DNA from: Claveliimonas bilis
GTDB taxonomy: Bacteria > Bacillota > Clostridia > Lachnospirales > Lachnospiraceae
Assembly (NCBI RefSeq): GCF_030296775.1
Contig: NZ_AP027742.1
Location: 2,914,001-2,978,000 of the forward strand
Length of the DNA stretch: 64,000 bases
Reading direction: 5' to 3'
Shown here in pieces: positions 26,642-35,522 of the stretch (position 1 is its first letter; each line of letters opens with the position of its first letter). Below the pieces are notes generated by a model that saw only the letters and a list, made by a program, of their open reading frames with translations, did not search any database and was not told where the DNA came from. A program made the position numbers and the translations under genes.

Positions 26642-27967
26642 CTATTCTCTAATCTCTTCTTCTTCGATCTCTTCCCCTATGATTCCCTGTCCGCTCTTAC
26701 TGAATATTTTCATAAGGATCAGGTAAGCCACTACACTGACTACAAGAGAGTTGATAGAAGCAATTCCTGCATTTACGGTAAATCCGACTATCATACCTAT
26801 GATCATTCCTGCAAAAGCCCAAATATTTACTTTGCAGTACTTTGTTCCCGGCCCATACTCATAATGGCGATGCCGGATCAGATAGTAATCACATATGATA
26901 ACTCCGGCAACAGGCGGAAGCGCTACTCCCAGGACATTCAGCCATGTTGAAAAGTAATCTGCCAGCCCCAGGGTACCGGTAAGTGTTGCCAGAAGACCTG
27001 TCACAATAACAATCTTCTTCTTTGGGAATGGCAGACAGTTGGATAATCCAAGACTTGCTGTATAAAGGTTATTGTCATTTGTCGTCCACTGTGCCAGGAT
27101 CAGAATCAGAAGAGCTGCTACGCCAAGTCCCATTGCCAGGAACGCAACCGGGAGATCACTTTCTCCTGTTGTCGCTGTAATCAGATATCCTGACATAATA
27201 ATAAATGTATTGGCAATCAGATATCCGAAAATAGTACCGCCCCAGGAGGCTTTCCAGTCTTTGGCATAACGGGTAATATCCGACTGTGCCGCTGCTCCTC
27301 CTGCAAAGGATCCTACAATAGTAACAATTGCCGTTCCTATCGTCATTGGTTCTGTAGGAACCACATTCTGTACAGCTGCCCAGCCGCCTGCTCCTTTGAT
27401 CGCCAATCCGACACCGACTACAGAAAGAATGAAAATCAATGGAACAGCTATATAACTTAAAATATTTAATCCTTTATATCCGAAATAAGCGGTCAGCATC
27501 ATCAAAATACCGCCCCAGGCTGCTGCTACATATTGAGATGTAATGAATCCTCCTTCCGGGAAAAGAGCTGACATTGTAGATCCAAAGAACCCTACCTGCA
27601 CAGCATACCATCCTGCCATAACAACTGCTAATAAGATACCGATCACTTTGGATCCTTCTCTTCCGAAACTGTGGCGGGCCAGAATAGAAGATGACACTCC
27701 TTCTCTTGCACCTGCTGCCCCGATCAATCCTCCATAAACACTCAAAATAATATTTCCTACTAAAGTCGCAATGATCGCATCCCGGAAATTCATCCCAAAT
27801 GCAATGGCTGAACCGGTATATAATCCGGACATACAGATACAAAATCCGGCACAGACAAACGCCACACTCCAAAAGCCTTTCTGTTCGGCTTCCGGCACTC
27901 GCTGCGTCGCATTATCATTTGACGAATGTACTGTTTTCTTTTCTGATACGTTGTTCACACTACCCAT
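26642..27967 (-). CDS. Cytosine/purine permease family (NCS1) transporter
   Basis: A 441-residue protein with about 12 membrane segments of the NCS1 family (CodB type): SVAFVCAGFCICMSGLYTGS, GAAGAREGVSSSILARHSFG, the Trp-rich QVGFFGSTMSAL and NNLYTASLGLSN. NCS1 carriers import cytosine, purines, allantoin, hydantoins or thiamine with sodium or protons. The ATG at 27967 has AAGGAGG seven bases upstream; the ATG two codons earlier is too close to it. A PucR regulator lies upstream and M29 and M19 hydrolases downstream, so a ureide, hydantoin or cyclic dipeptide-like substrate is likely, by inference. Confidence 0.85.
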   Translation of the reverse strand: MGSVNNVSEKKTVHSSNDNATQRVPEAEQKGFWSVAFVCAGFCICMSGLYTGSAIAFGMNFRDAIIATLVGNIILSVYGGLIGAAGAREGVSSSILARHSFGREGSKVIGILLAVVMAGWYAVQVGFFGSTMSALFPEGGFITSQYVAAAWGGILMMLTAYFGYKGLNILSYIAVPLIFILSVVGVGLAIKGAGGWAAVQNVVPTEPMTIGTAIVTIVGSFAGGAAAQSDITRYAKDWKASWGGTIFGYLIANTFIIMSGYLITATTGESDLPVAFLAMGLGVAALLILILAQWTTNDNNLYTASLGLSNCLPFPKKKIVIVTGLLATLTGTLGLADYFSTWLNVLGVALPPVAGVIICDYYLIRHRHYEYGPGTKYCKVNIWAFAGMIIGMIVGFTVNAGIASINSLVVSVVAYLILMKIFSKSGQGIIGEEIEEEEIRE

Positions 27968-28085
27968 CTTCATTCCTCCTTACGTTGACTTTCCTTGTTA
28001 GTATACGCTGATGCCAGCACCGGTACTCTCTTTTGTTTATATCTTAACAAAACCGTCCGCCCTTTGTCTCCGTGTAGCCATACAC

Positions 28086-28124
28086 AAAAAAAGGGCTGCT
28101 GTGTGCAGTCGCACACAACAACCC
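28086..28124 (-). terminator. Rho-independent terminator of the second pucR gene
   Basis: GGGCTGCTGTGTGC (28093-28106) pairs with GCACACAACAACCC (28111-28124), with G-U pairs. On the minus strand a run of seven T follows (28092-28086). The permease gene starts over 100 bases later. Confidence 0.8.
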
Positions 28125-28135
28125 AATATCCATTT

Positions 28136-29770
28136 CTATTTTCCCTTCAAAATATCAAAAACGATCAGGAAATTTAAAAGGTGAGGCATCTCAAAAGGTG
28201 AGTAGCCCAATAATTCTATAATTTTATTCCTTCGCTGCAGAACTGTATTTTTGTGGACATACATCTGCGAAGCAGCTGTGTGAGTATTTCCATTATTTTC
28301 CAAAAGAATACGCAGTGTGTCAACCAGCTCCGTCCCATGTTCCTCATCATAGGACGCCACCGGGCCGATAAAACGCTGACATACCTCGTATGTCTCATCC
28401 TGAGCGCCCATTTTTCGCAGCTTCTGAAAGAAATAGACGGCATCATAAAAAATGACCTTATTCTCACCGTAATGCTCTCTTCCGATGACAGCAGCTTCAA
28501 AAGCCTGAAAATAAGCATCCGGCATTTTCGTCACCTCTGTGAATGAATTGCTGACACCAACGGAAACCGACAGATTTGGCTTCCCCTGGAAAAGCCCCAG
28601 GAGCCTTCCGCAGAATTTTTTCATATCAATCTTGCTGTCCCGGTTATCCATAAACAGAATAATTGTATCGCTCCGAAGGGCGAGCCAGTTATCTGTATTA
28701 TAAGATTTCATGAACTCTTCAATTTTGCCCAGCAGAACCCGTTTCACATAGTCCTGTATTTCCTGCTGTACTTTAGGGCTTGTCATCTGTTGGATAGAAT
28801 TAATATTGATCAAAACAATACAATTCTTGTCCAGAATGGTAAGCCCCAACTCATATCCCCGTTCCACCGCTCTTTCATTGGAAGGGAAATTCCATACAAG
28901 AAGGTCCGCCGCATATTCCTGCACTGCCTTTTCTCTTAAATCTGCCATCCTGTTCTTTCGTCTGAGAATAAGAGAGCCCGATACCACCAAAGGATGGATC
29001 AGCTTTTCCTCCATTTCTTCAGAAAAGGTTTCATCATAATCTGTAATAAAAAGCCCGAACAAATTTTTCTGGGAACGGATCAGAACGATCAGACATTCCT
29101 TTCCTTCTATAGACTGCACTGTATAGCCTTTTTTACTGCATGCATAAAGAACATGATTGAAGTTGTATTTCAGGTACTCTTCTTCTTTTTGGATATCAGC
29201 ATCATCCCTGTCGGAAAAAATAATTTTCCCATAGGTATCATAATAGGAAATGCGTTTTTCCAGGCGTTGATTCATCTGCTGGAAGACCACATTCATATTC
29301 TCCTCGTTAATGATCAGGTTAAGAAAATCATTTCTGATTCCCGTCTCATTGTTTGGCTCAAGTGCAGGTGCATTCTCCTTATAGAGAAGATTCTGGATCG
29401 GGTTCATGATCTCAATATAGGACACATCCTGGCGAGCCTGAATGAGAGGGAACCCTGCCTCATTACACAGATCGATAATTTCCTGATCTATCTGCTGGAC
29501 CCATGTCCCCACATAACAGAGCACCAGTCCACAGCCCCCGTAATCGATCAAAGTCTGAATTACAACTTTCTGCTGTTCTACGTTGTCACAAATGGCATAA
29601 AATGCGGTAATGTAAAGCTGCTTTTTCAAAACCCAGTGTGAAATATTCCTGTCTGCTATTTCCAGAACACTTACACTCTCAATGGGAATATCCAATCCCT
29701 CTTCTCCCGCAACGACAGTTGCCCCGAATAAGCCGCCGAATTTCAGGGCTTCTCTGATCGTCAGAGACAT
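28136..29770 (-). CDS. PucR family transcriptional regulator
   Basis: A 544-residue PucR-type regulator. The N-terminal PucR domain starts LTIREALKFGGLFGATVVAG (1-125). A long middle section contains a GGDEF-like part (about 300-430; LSVSVGVSNSFTEVTKMPDAYFQ in two blocks). The HTH_30 domain at the C terminus has NGNTHTAASQMYVHKNTVLQRRNKIIELLG in two blocks. It follows a good promoter (29826-29854) and ends in its own terminator, so it is monocistronic. It probably activates the NCS1 permease/M29/SBP/M19 genes that follow. The ligand is unknown. Confidence 0.87.
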   Translation of the reverse strand: MSLTIREALKFGGLFGATVVAGEEGLDIPIESVSVLEIADRNISHWVLKKQLYITAFYAICDNVEQQKVVIQTLIDYGGCGLVLCYVGTWVQQIDQEIIDLCNEAGFPLIQARQDVSYIEIMNPIQNLLYKENAPALEPNNETGIRNDFLNLIINEENMNVVFQQMNQRLEKRISYYDTYGKIIFSDRDDADIQKEEEYLKYNFNHVLYACSKKGYTVQSIEGKECLIVLIRSQKNLFGLFITDYDETFSEEMEEKLIHPLVVSGSLILRRKNRMADLREKAVQEYAADLLVWNFPSNERAVERGYELGLTILDKNCIVLININSIQQMTSPKVQQEIQDYVKRVLLGKIEEFMKSYNTDNWLALRSDTIILFMDNRDSKIDMKKFCGRLLGLFQGKPNLSVSVGVSNSFTEVTKMPDAYFQAFEAAVIGREHYGENKVIFYDAVYFFQKLRKMGAQDETYEVCQRFIGPVASYDEEHGTELVDTLRILLENNGNTHTAASQMYVHKNTVLQRRNKIIELLGYSPFEMPHLLNFLIVFDILKGK

Positions 29771-29825
29771 ATTGACCTCCTCCTGTTCTTATCTAATCTG
29801 TCTCACTTAATCTAGCTCCCCCTTT

Positions 29826-29854
29826 ATTATAATCACTATTTTCGAAGGTCACAA
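29826..29854 (-). promoter_or_regulatory. Sigma-A-type promoter of the second pucR gene
   Basis: On the minus strand TTGTGA (29854-29849), a 17-base spacer and TATAAT (29831-29826) lie 56 bases upstream of the start codon. Confidence 0.65.
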
Positions 29855-29878
29855 GTTAAGAAATCACCCATTTTTTTC

Positions 29879-30244
29879 CTATCTTTCTTGTCTGGTCAAT
29901 AACAGATACTTTCGCAGTTTTTCCAACACAGTTTTAATATCGCCCTGATATTCAATGACACTTACACCATGAACTTCTATGACTCTTTGAAATTTGGTCC
30001 CTATCTTTGTGCACACGATATAATCACAGTCTTTTATTTTCTGTACTTTTTCATCTTCTACAAAGTCATGTCTCCCTTGCCTGATACCATTGGAAGATAA
30101 GATTCTTTTTTCTAGCAAATCTGTCTCTTTTCTTCTCTCTACTTTATAGATAAGTCCAACATCTGTTTTCCCAAAAGGAAGATTCACATTTTTCATATCA
30201 CTTGTACATATACAAACCTTCCAAATATCCTTTTTCCTATCCAT
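29879..30244 (-). CDS. NifX / NifB C-terminal domain (dinitrogenase iron-molybdenum cofactor) protein
   Basis: A 121-residue protein of the Nitro_FeMo-Co family, the fold found in NifX, NafY and the C-terminal part of fused NifB. It binds and shuttles iron-sulfur cofactor precursors. Visible parts are WKVCICTSDMKNVNLPFGKT at the start, GRHDFVEDE, DCDYIVCTKIGTKFQRVIEV and VIEYQGDIKTVLEKL. ATG 30244 overlaps the NifB stop by 8 bases (ATGGATAG), pointing to translational coupling; an ATG at 30262 is an alternative. It is the last gene of the nitrogenase-like operon and probably supplies in trans the domain missing from the neighbouring NifB. Confidence 0.8.
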   Translation of the reverse strand: MDRKKDIWKVCICTSDMKNVNLPFGKTDVGLIYKVERRKETDLLEKRILSSNGIRQGRHDFVEDEKVQKIKDCDYIVCTKIGTKFQRVIEVHGVSVIEYQGDIKTVLEKLRKYLLLTRQER

Positions 30245-31121
30245 GTGAAAAATTGCTGTCATCACCTTCCAACAACTCATAAAGTTCTTGTCTATACTCA
30301 CTGATCCCAGGTATACCAACTGCATCAGCCCGACAATGCTGACAGTGACGGAAAACTTTGATATGCTTTTCCGCCTCTTTTCTCGCATCAGCCAATTGCT
30401 CACACCCGGGTGCATCATAATCTTTCAGCTGATACTGTGGAATCAGAGGAATGATATTAATCATATGAGCTCCCCAGCTTTTCACAGCTTCAGCCACTTC
30501 TGCAATGTGTTTATCATTAATTCCGGGAATCAATACAATATTTACTTTTATAATCAATCCCAGCAAAGCCGCCTTTTGTATGCCCTCTTTTTGTTTGTTA
30601 ATTAATATCTGCGCTGCTTCTTCTTCCAAATAACGTCTTCCTTGGTAACGAATCCCTCCACATATTTGTCTTACTATTTCAGGATAAATGCCATTGACTG
30701 TAACTGTTAATGTATTAAGTCCAATCTGCGCCAATTCTTCTGCCCGCTCTTCCAATAGTAGTCCATTAGTACTTAAACATAATAATAAATTCGGAAAATC
30801 CTTTTTCACCAGTCGGAACGTTTCAATCGCATGATCGGTAGCCAACGTATCACCAGGTCCGGCAATTCCCACCACCCGAAGATTGTCACAAATTTTTACA
30901 GCTTTATGTACAATATCCAGCGCCTGTTTCGGAGATAAAATGCGCTTGGCAACGCCTGGTCTTTCGTCATTATCATTAATTGATCTGATACAATATTTAC
31001 ATATTATATTACAGCTTGGACAGACAGGCAGATGTATTCTTGCCAAATTAGGACGCTTATAAAGTGCAAAGCATGGATGATTTTGAGACAAATATTCCAG
31101 CTGTCTTTCTCTCTCCTTCAT
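30237..31121 (-). CDS. NifB-type radical SAM cofactor maturase
   Basis: A 294-residue radical SAM enzyme of the NifB family. The SAM-cluster motif CNIICKYC (CX3CX2C) sits about residues 37-44, after CPS, another Cys typical of NifB. Further NifB features are GIAGPGDTLA, LCLSTNGLLLEE, and the C-terminal HCQHCRADAVG that ligates an accessory cluster. NifB builds the carbide-centred 8Fe core (NifB-co) of nitrogenase cofactors. The C-terminal NifX-like domain is absent and encoded by the next gene. Start 31121 was preferred because AAGGAG lies nine bases upstream; ATG 31130 abuts the ribosome site. No NifEN scaffold is present, as in the methylthio-alkane reductase system. Confidence 0.9.
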   Translation of the reverse strand: MKERERQLEYLSQNHPCFALYKRPNLARIHLPVCPSCNIICKYCIRSINDNDERPGVAKRILSPKQALDIVHKAVKICDNLRVVGIAGPGDTLATDHAIETFRLVKKDFPNLLLCLSTNGLLLEERAEELAQIGLNTLTVTVNGIYPEIVRQICGGIRYQGRRYLEEEAAQILINKQKEGIQKAALLGLIIKVNIVLIPGINDKHIAEVAEAVKSWGAHMINIIPLIPQYQLKDYDAPGCEQLADARKEAEKHIKVFRHCQHCRADAVGIPGISEYRQELYELLEGDDSNFSHG

Positions 31122-31134
31122 GTCTGTCATCTCC

Positions 31135-31980
31135 TTATTCCTGCCGATCTATCAATATTTTTCCCCAGTGTTCCGACCACTCCCTCAGTTCTGCCTGTTC
31201 AAGTGCCTGCGGTACCTTTGACTCCGTATGTGCCTCTATCCTTTTTGCTAATTCCATATAAATACCTGCTTGTTTCGACTCTGGCAGGGCTTCAATAGTT
31301 GTCTTCCCCTGCAGCTCGCTTTTAGTAACCTCAACAGAACGCGGAATATACTGAAGAATTTTGGTATCTGTCCTTTTTGCAAAATCATCCACAATTTCTT
31401 TCTGGTATTCCTCATTAATAGAATTTGCAATAATTCCTCCCAGAAGAGCTCCTCCTGTGTTGGCATACTTTTCGATTCCTTTAAACAGATTATTTGCCGC
31501 ATATACAGACATAAAATCCGCCGATGACACCGTGAAAACATGATCTGCTATGCCTGCACGAATAGGCATAGCAAAGCCGCCGCATACTACATCTCCCAAG
31601 ACATCATATATTACATAATCAATCTCTAATTCTTCAAAAGTTCTCTGCTGCTTAAATAAATCGACTGCGCTGATAATTCCTCTTCCGGCGCATCCTACTC
31701 CTGGCTGCGGTCCTCCAGACTCTACACAATAAATTCCGTTAAACCCTTTATAGACAACATCCATCGCCTTCACCTTGGGCTTTTCCCTCATCATATCCAG
31801 AACGGTAGGAATATATTTTCCTCCACGCAATGTATTGGTAGAATCACTTTTCGGATCACAACCAAATTGCATGACTTTATATCCCATCTTTGACAAAGCA
31901 GCGCTTAGATTTGATGTCGTTGTAGATTTTCCAATTCCGCCTTTTCCATAAATTGCAATTTGTTTTATCTTATGACTCAT
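31135..31980 (-). CDS. NifH-like reductase iron protein of a nitrogenase-like system
   Basis: A 281-residue P-loop ATPase and iron-sulfur reductase of the NifH/BchL family. Walker A is GKGGIGKS (12-19), switch I is in [10 protein letters not shown], and the two cysteines that hold the shared [4Fe-4S] cluster in the dimer are C97 (GVGCAGRG) and C133 (VVCGGFAMP). R100, the ADP-ribosylation Arg of NifH, is kept. It passes electrons, with ATP hydrolysis, to the catalytic component encoded just upstream. It lies between the D-like and NifB genes in one transcription unit. Its grouping outside true NifH needs a tree; context decides the call. Confidence 0.9.
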   Translation of the reverse strand: MSHKIKQIAIYGKGGIGKSTTTSNLSAALSKMGYKVMQFGCDPKSDSTNTLRGGKYIPTVLDMMREKPKVKAMDVVYKGFNGIYCVESGGPQPGVGCAGRGIISAVDLFKQQRTFEELEIDYVIYDVLGDVVCGGFAMPIRAGIADHVFTVSSADFMSVYAANNLFKGIEKYANTGGALLGGIIANSINEEYQKEIVDDFAKRTDTKILQYIPRSVEVTKSELQGKTTIEALPESKQAGIYMELAKRIEAHTESKVPQALEQAELREWSEHWGKILIDRQE

Positions 31981-31999
31981 CTTTCTGTATTCCTTCCCA

Positions 32000-33472
32000 C
32001 TAAATAGTTTCTCCTGATTTTATATAAGAAAACGGCTCTTTCTCATACCAACTTTCCTGATACGGCAACCGAAGATTCTCCCTCAGATTTTTATAGAACT
32101 GGATATTTCTTGTCATTCTTGCCAGACCTCTGGCTATTTCAAATACTCCCGTAAATCCAAAATAGTTATTGGGTTTGTAAAACAACGGATATACCGGTAT
32201 TCCCTGTTTTGCCGGCTGTACACATTGTCCGTTATGCCCTACATAGATATCTGGCTTCATCCGTTCCAGAAGATTTGCTTTTTCGAAAGGCTGTCCTATA
32301 GCTACGCTGTAAGTCATTTTTTCGTTGTTTTTTCTTTTTTCCAGCAATTCATTAGAAAATCTGTCGTGATGTCTTGTCTCAATTCCTAAAACTTCTACTC
32401 CCAGCCTCTCTAATGTATCTGCTGTCGCTAAAGATCGTGGTTCTCCCCCATGAATAAAAGCTGTTTTTCCTGAAAGTATCTTTCGATACGGTGCAAGGGC
32501 TCTTTCCAATTTTCCTACTTCCTGTTCAATGACTTTCTCTGCTTCTTTTTCTTTCCCAAAAAATTTTGCAACCTCTCGCAGCCATAAGCTGGTATTCCCA
32601 ATACCTACTGGAATATTTTTCATTACATATGGTATTCCATAAACTTCTTCCATATATTGAAATAAATATTCATCATGAGTTGTACAGATACTTACATTTA
32701 AAGATGCATCTACCATTTCTGTTAAATACTTTGTAGGTGAATCATATGGAAGTATCCTCACTTCTAATCCCAATAGCTCTAATAGCCTTTTTAACTCATC
32801 CTGATCGGCATGACTGGTTGATGATGTATTAAAAAGGTTGACTTTTTTCCCGTTATTTTTTCTTAAATTAGCTTCTACTTCCTCTTCCTTTTCCCGTAAA
32901 TAAGTTTTTATAATTCCATGATAAAGTGCATCATATGCTGACGCTGGTATCTTGGACTTAAATCCAGCACAGTATACTGGCATAATATTGGCTTTCACTT
33001 CACTTTTTACGGAGTCTATTACTGCATCAGCATCATCTCCTGTCAAAGTAGGGACACATGTCATCATTACAAAAATATTTTCTGGATGAAATTTCTCTTC
33101 CGCATACAAAATTGCTTCTCTTAATTTATCTTCTCCACCGCTGATAACATCTGTTTCACTTAAATTTGTATTAATTGTTCGTACATATCTCAATTTATCC
33201 GGTTCATCAAAAAACAATTCTCTCATGAACATATTCATTCCACCACAGCCCACCGGGGAATGCATAATGACAACCGGATCCGAAACAGTATCTACCCACG
33301 ACAAACTCAGACTTGACTGACACAACTGAGTCTGATGAAATCTGCGGCAGGCCAAATTCATACATCCTCCCTGTGCACATTCCAATAAATCTTTTACATT
33401 TCCCCCATAACTATTACAGGATCCCAGACGATTTTCTCTGACAGCAGGTTCCTTAGAATCATAGTATTCCAT
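32000..33472 (-). CDS. Nitrogenase-like component 1, D-like (cofactor-bearing) subunit
   Basis: A 490-residue nitrogenase component 1 family protein. P-cluster-type ligands are C51 (LCQSS), C76 (SPVGCGG) and C139 ([12 protein letters not shown]), spaced as in NifD C62, C88 and C154. C263 in [13 protein letters not shown] aligns with NifD C275, which ties the cofactor. The position of NifD H442 (GIPFREMHSW) reads [10 protein letters not shown] here, a Phe at 431, so the Mo-side histidine is missing. An N-terminal Cys set (C19, C32, C37, C42) is extra. The subunit thus looks able to hold a NifB-co-like cluster but not FeMo-co. It is probably the substrate-reducing subunit with the K-like partner. 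Confidence 0.85.
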   Translation of the reverse strand: MEYYDSKEPAVRENRLGSCNSYGGNVKDLLECAQGGCMNLACRRFHQTQLCQSSLSLSWVDTVSDPVVIMHSPVGCGGMNMFMRELFFDEPDKLRYVRTINTNLSETDVISGGEDKLREAILYAEEKFHPENIFVMMTCVPTLTGDDADAVIDSVKSEVKANIMPVYCAGFKSKIPASAYDALYHGIIKTYLREKEEEVEANLRKNNGKKVNLFNTSSTSHADQDELKRLLELLGLEVRILPYDSPTKYLTEMVDASLNVSICTTHDEYLFQYMEEVYGIPYVMKNIPVGIGNTSLWLREVAKFFGKEKEAEKVIEQEVGKLERALAPYRKILSGKTAFIHGGEPRSLATADTLERLGVEVLGIETRHHDRFSNELLEKRKNNEKMTYSVAIGQPFEKANLLERMKPDIYVGHNGQCVQPAKQGIPVYPLFYKPNNYFGFTGVFEIARGLARMTRNIQFYKNLRENLRLPYQESWYEKEPFSYIKSGETI

Positions 33473-33484
33473 AATTTTCCTCCT

Positions 33485-34831
33485 TTATCTGCAGGCAACT
33501 AATTGAGTAAATAAATCTTCCAGCATATTCAGGCCACCTTCCCAGCCTGCATAGCCTTTGTTGATAATCACACGATTTGCAATCGGATAAGATACACTTA
33601 AATGTAATGCGCCTATTCTTTCAGCGAACTCTCTGTCCATGGAACTTCCAATCACGAAAGCCGGATCAAAACTGTCATGATACTCGCCATCTTCCTCTTC
33701 CACAGGCCATATCTCTCTCAAATGACCCTCCACGTTTCCAGTATCCGTATCAAAAAAAACATGAGGTGCTATTCCGGACTTGTAATTTTCAAACCTTTTT
33801 CTTACCTTCTCTTTTTCTCCTTCATCCAACTGGTCTGTTATCACAATCACATCTGGTATCCATCCTATATCGTCTGACAGATATCTGCTGACAGCCGGTG
33901 CATAGTTTGCATCGCTTATTACTGCAGCATACCTCTGAAAATCACAGTCTGTATACAGATCAACCACTTTCTCTACATAGCGATAGTACTCTTTGCGATG
34001 CTTTTCTATTACTCGGTTAATCGTTTTTTCTGAAATTCCGGCAGCAGTCCCGACTTCATAGAGGAAATCTGCTGTTGCTCCGTCACCTATCGGAAAAGCT
34101 GTGGTAATATAGGGAACACGGTGGATATCCTCATAACATTTCGCTGTTTGAATCCCATATGTATCTGATACAACAATATTCAATGCTGCCTTGGAAGAAT
34201 ATTTCAGGTTTTCCAGAGTTTCAAATTCTCCGAAAAATGTGTTAACCTCAAGCCCTATCTCTTGAAGAAGTTCCTTTAAAATTGACAGATCTCTTTTCCA
34301 GAAAATATCCATAATAGGAACGACTCCCAATAAGTTGACCATCTTTTTATTCTTTTCCTGTGACGGTTCCACATAATCCTTCACCAACGTTTCCATAAGC
34401 AGATCATACCCATCATAGGAATCCCCTCTGAATCCTCCCGTTTCAAGAGCGAATACCGGTTTATCATTTGTAGAGAATCTGGAAACAACACTTTTTACAT
34501 CATCACCTACGATTTCCACCATACAGGCAGTCATTACAACAAACAAATCCCCATCCATAATCTCCAGCGTACTTTCAATTTGTTCTTCAAGTCTGTCTTC
34601 TCCACCGAAAATCAAATCTTTTTCTGTTACACAGGTACTGGACACAGCTTGATTTGAAGCATACCCGCTTCCTGCATAGGCAGCAGATAAAGAAATTGTA
34701 TATCCCAGATTTCCTCCGCATCCTGGTGCTGCATGAATAATAGGTACTACTTTTCCAGGCAATGCTTTCAATGTTCCAAGCGCCCCACCCAAAGTACATG
34801 TAAATCTGGGACGATCAATAATATTACTCAT
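33485..34831 (-). CDS. Nitrogenase-like component 1, K-like subunit
   Basis: A 448-residue nitrogenase component 1 family protein that pairs with the D-like subunit to form the reductase core. P-cluster-type cysteines are C12 (FTCTLGG), C38 (PGCGGNLG, 26 residues later, as in NifK C70/C95) and C103 (TACMVEIVGDD, the NifK TTC.AEVIGDD motif). C67 lies in SSTCVTEKDLIFGGEDRL. No Cys occurs where a D-type subunit binds the cofactor (VVSDTYGIQT), supporting the K-like role. The N terminus is short compared with NifK. The gene follows the permease gene by 24 bases, tying the enzyme and importer into one operon. Confidence 0.85.
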   Translation of the reverse strand: MSNIIDRPRFTCTLGGALGTLKALPGKVVPIIHAAPGCGGNLGYTISLSAAYAGSGYASNQAVSSTCVTEKDLIFGGEDRLEEQIESTLEIMDGDLFVVMTACMVEIVGDDVKSVVSRFSTNDKPVFALETGGFRGDSYDGYDLLMETLVKDYVEPSQEKNKKMVNLLGVVPIMDIFWKRDLSILKELLQEIGLEVNTFFGEFETLENLKYSSKAALNIVVSDTYGIQTAKCYEDIHRVPYITTAFPIGDGATADFLYEVGTAAGISEKTINRVIEKHRKEYYRYVEKVVDLYTDCDFQRYAAVISDANYAPAVSRYLSDDIGWIPDVIVITDQLDEGEKEKVRKRFENYKSGIAPHVFFDTDTGNVEGHLREIWPVEEEDGEYHDSFDPAFVIGSSMDREFAERIGALHLSVSYPIANRVIINKGYAGWEGGLNMLEDLFTQLVACR

Positions 34832-34855
34832 TTTTTTCTCCTTTTCTTGTATTCA

Positions 34856-35521
34856 TTAATGTTTTTTCATCCAGTGATAAATCCGCACACCGCTAACCTG
34901 TAAAATTTCCACCAATATGACTAAAATAATGACTGTACCGTACATAATCACTCTGTTAAATCCCTGATAACCGTATGTAATGGCAATAGCACCCAAGCCA
35001 CCGCCTCCAATCGTTCCGGCCATAGCCGTCATTCCCAAAATATTGATAATTAAAATCGTACTTCCATAAATCATAATAGGCATAGAATCCTTTAATACGA
35101 TTTTATATATAATCTGCCAATTGGAAGCCCCAAAGGACTGTGCCGCTCTTATCAGACTTTTATCTACCTCATTCAAATTCCCTTCTATCAGTCTTGTGGC
35201 GGATGCGGCTCCCGCTATACTAAGAGGAAAAATCGCAGCTACATTTCCTATTGGAGTTCCAACTACCGCTCTCGTCACTGGAATCAATGCAACCACTAAA
35301 ATGATGAATGGGAAGGAACAAATAACATTAATAATTGTATTGATGACTCCATAAATAATTCTATTCTCCTTCAAGCCATCTTTATTGGTAACAAACAAAA
35401 TAATAGCGAGAATAAATCCAACTATAATAGAAATAATTGTCGCCCAAAACAGCATGAATGCAGTCTCCGCAACTGCTGATGGAACAATCTGTTTAAATAA
35501 TTCCCATTGTCTTAAATCCAT
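34856..35521 (-). CDS. metI: MetI-type ABC transporter permease
   Basis: A 221-residue permease with five membrane segments of the methionine-type (MetI) importer family. The EAA loop that contacts the ATPase appears in RLIEGNLNEVDKSLIRAAQSFGAS in two blocks, and the C-terminal segment is GGGGLGAIAITYGYQGFN. It starts two bases before the end of metN, showing close coupling. Known members import D- and L-methionine and some methionine analogues. Here it lies between its ATPase gene and the nitrogenase-like genes, so the natural substrate may be the compound reduced by that enzyme. Confidence 0.87.
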   Translation of the reverse strand: MDLRQWELFKQIVPSAVAETAFMLFWATIISIIVGFILAIILFVTNKDGLKENRIIYGVINTIINVICSFPFIILVVALIPVTRAVVGTPIGNVAAIFPLSIAGAASATRLIEGNLNEVDKSLIRAAQSFGASNWQIIYKIVLKDSMPIMIYGSTILIINILGMTAMAGTIGGGGLGAIAITYGYQGFNRVIMYGTVIILVILVEILQVSGVRIYHWMKKH

Positions 35522-35522
35522 C

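Noticed and set aside
29879-34831. A true nitrogen-fixing nif operon
   Set aside because: No nifE, nifN or nifV is present, the cofactor histidine of NifD is replaced by Phe, and a methionine-type importer is in the operon.
31135-34831. Protochlorophyllide reductase (BchLNB) or CfbCD of F430 synthesis
   Set aside because: A NifB gene and a NifD C275-like cysteine point to a NifB-co-type cluster, which those systems lack; no tetrapyrrole genes are near.
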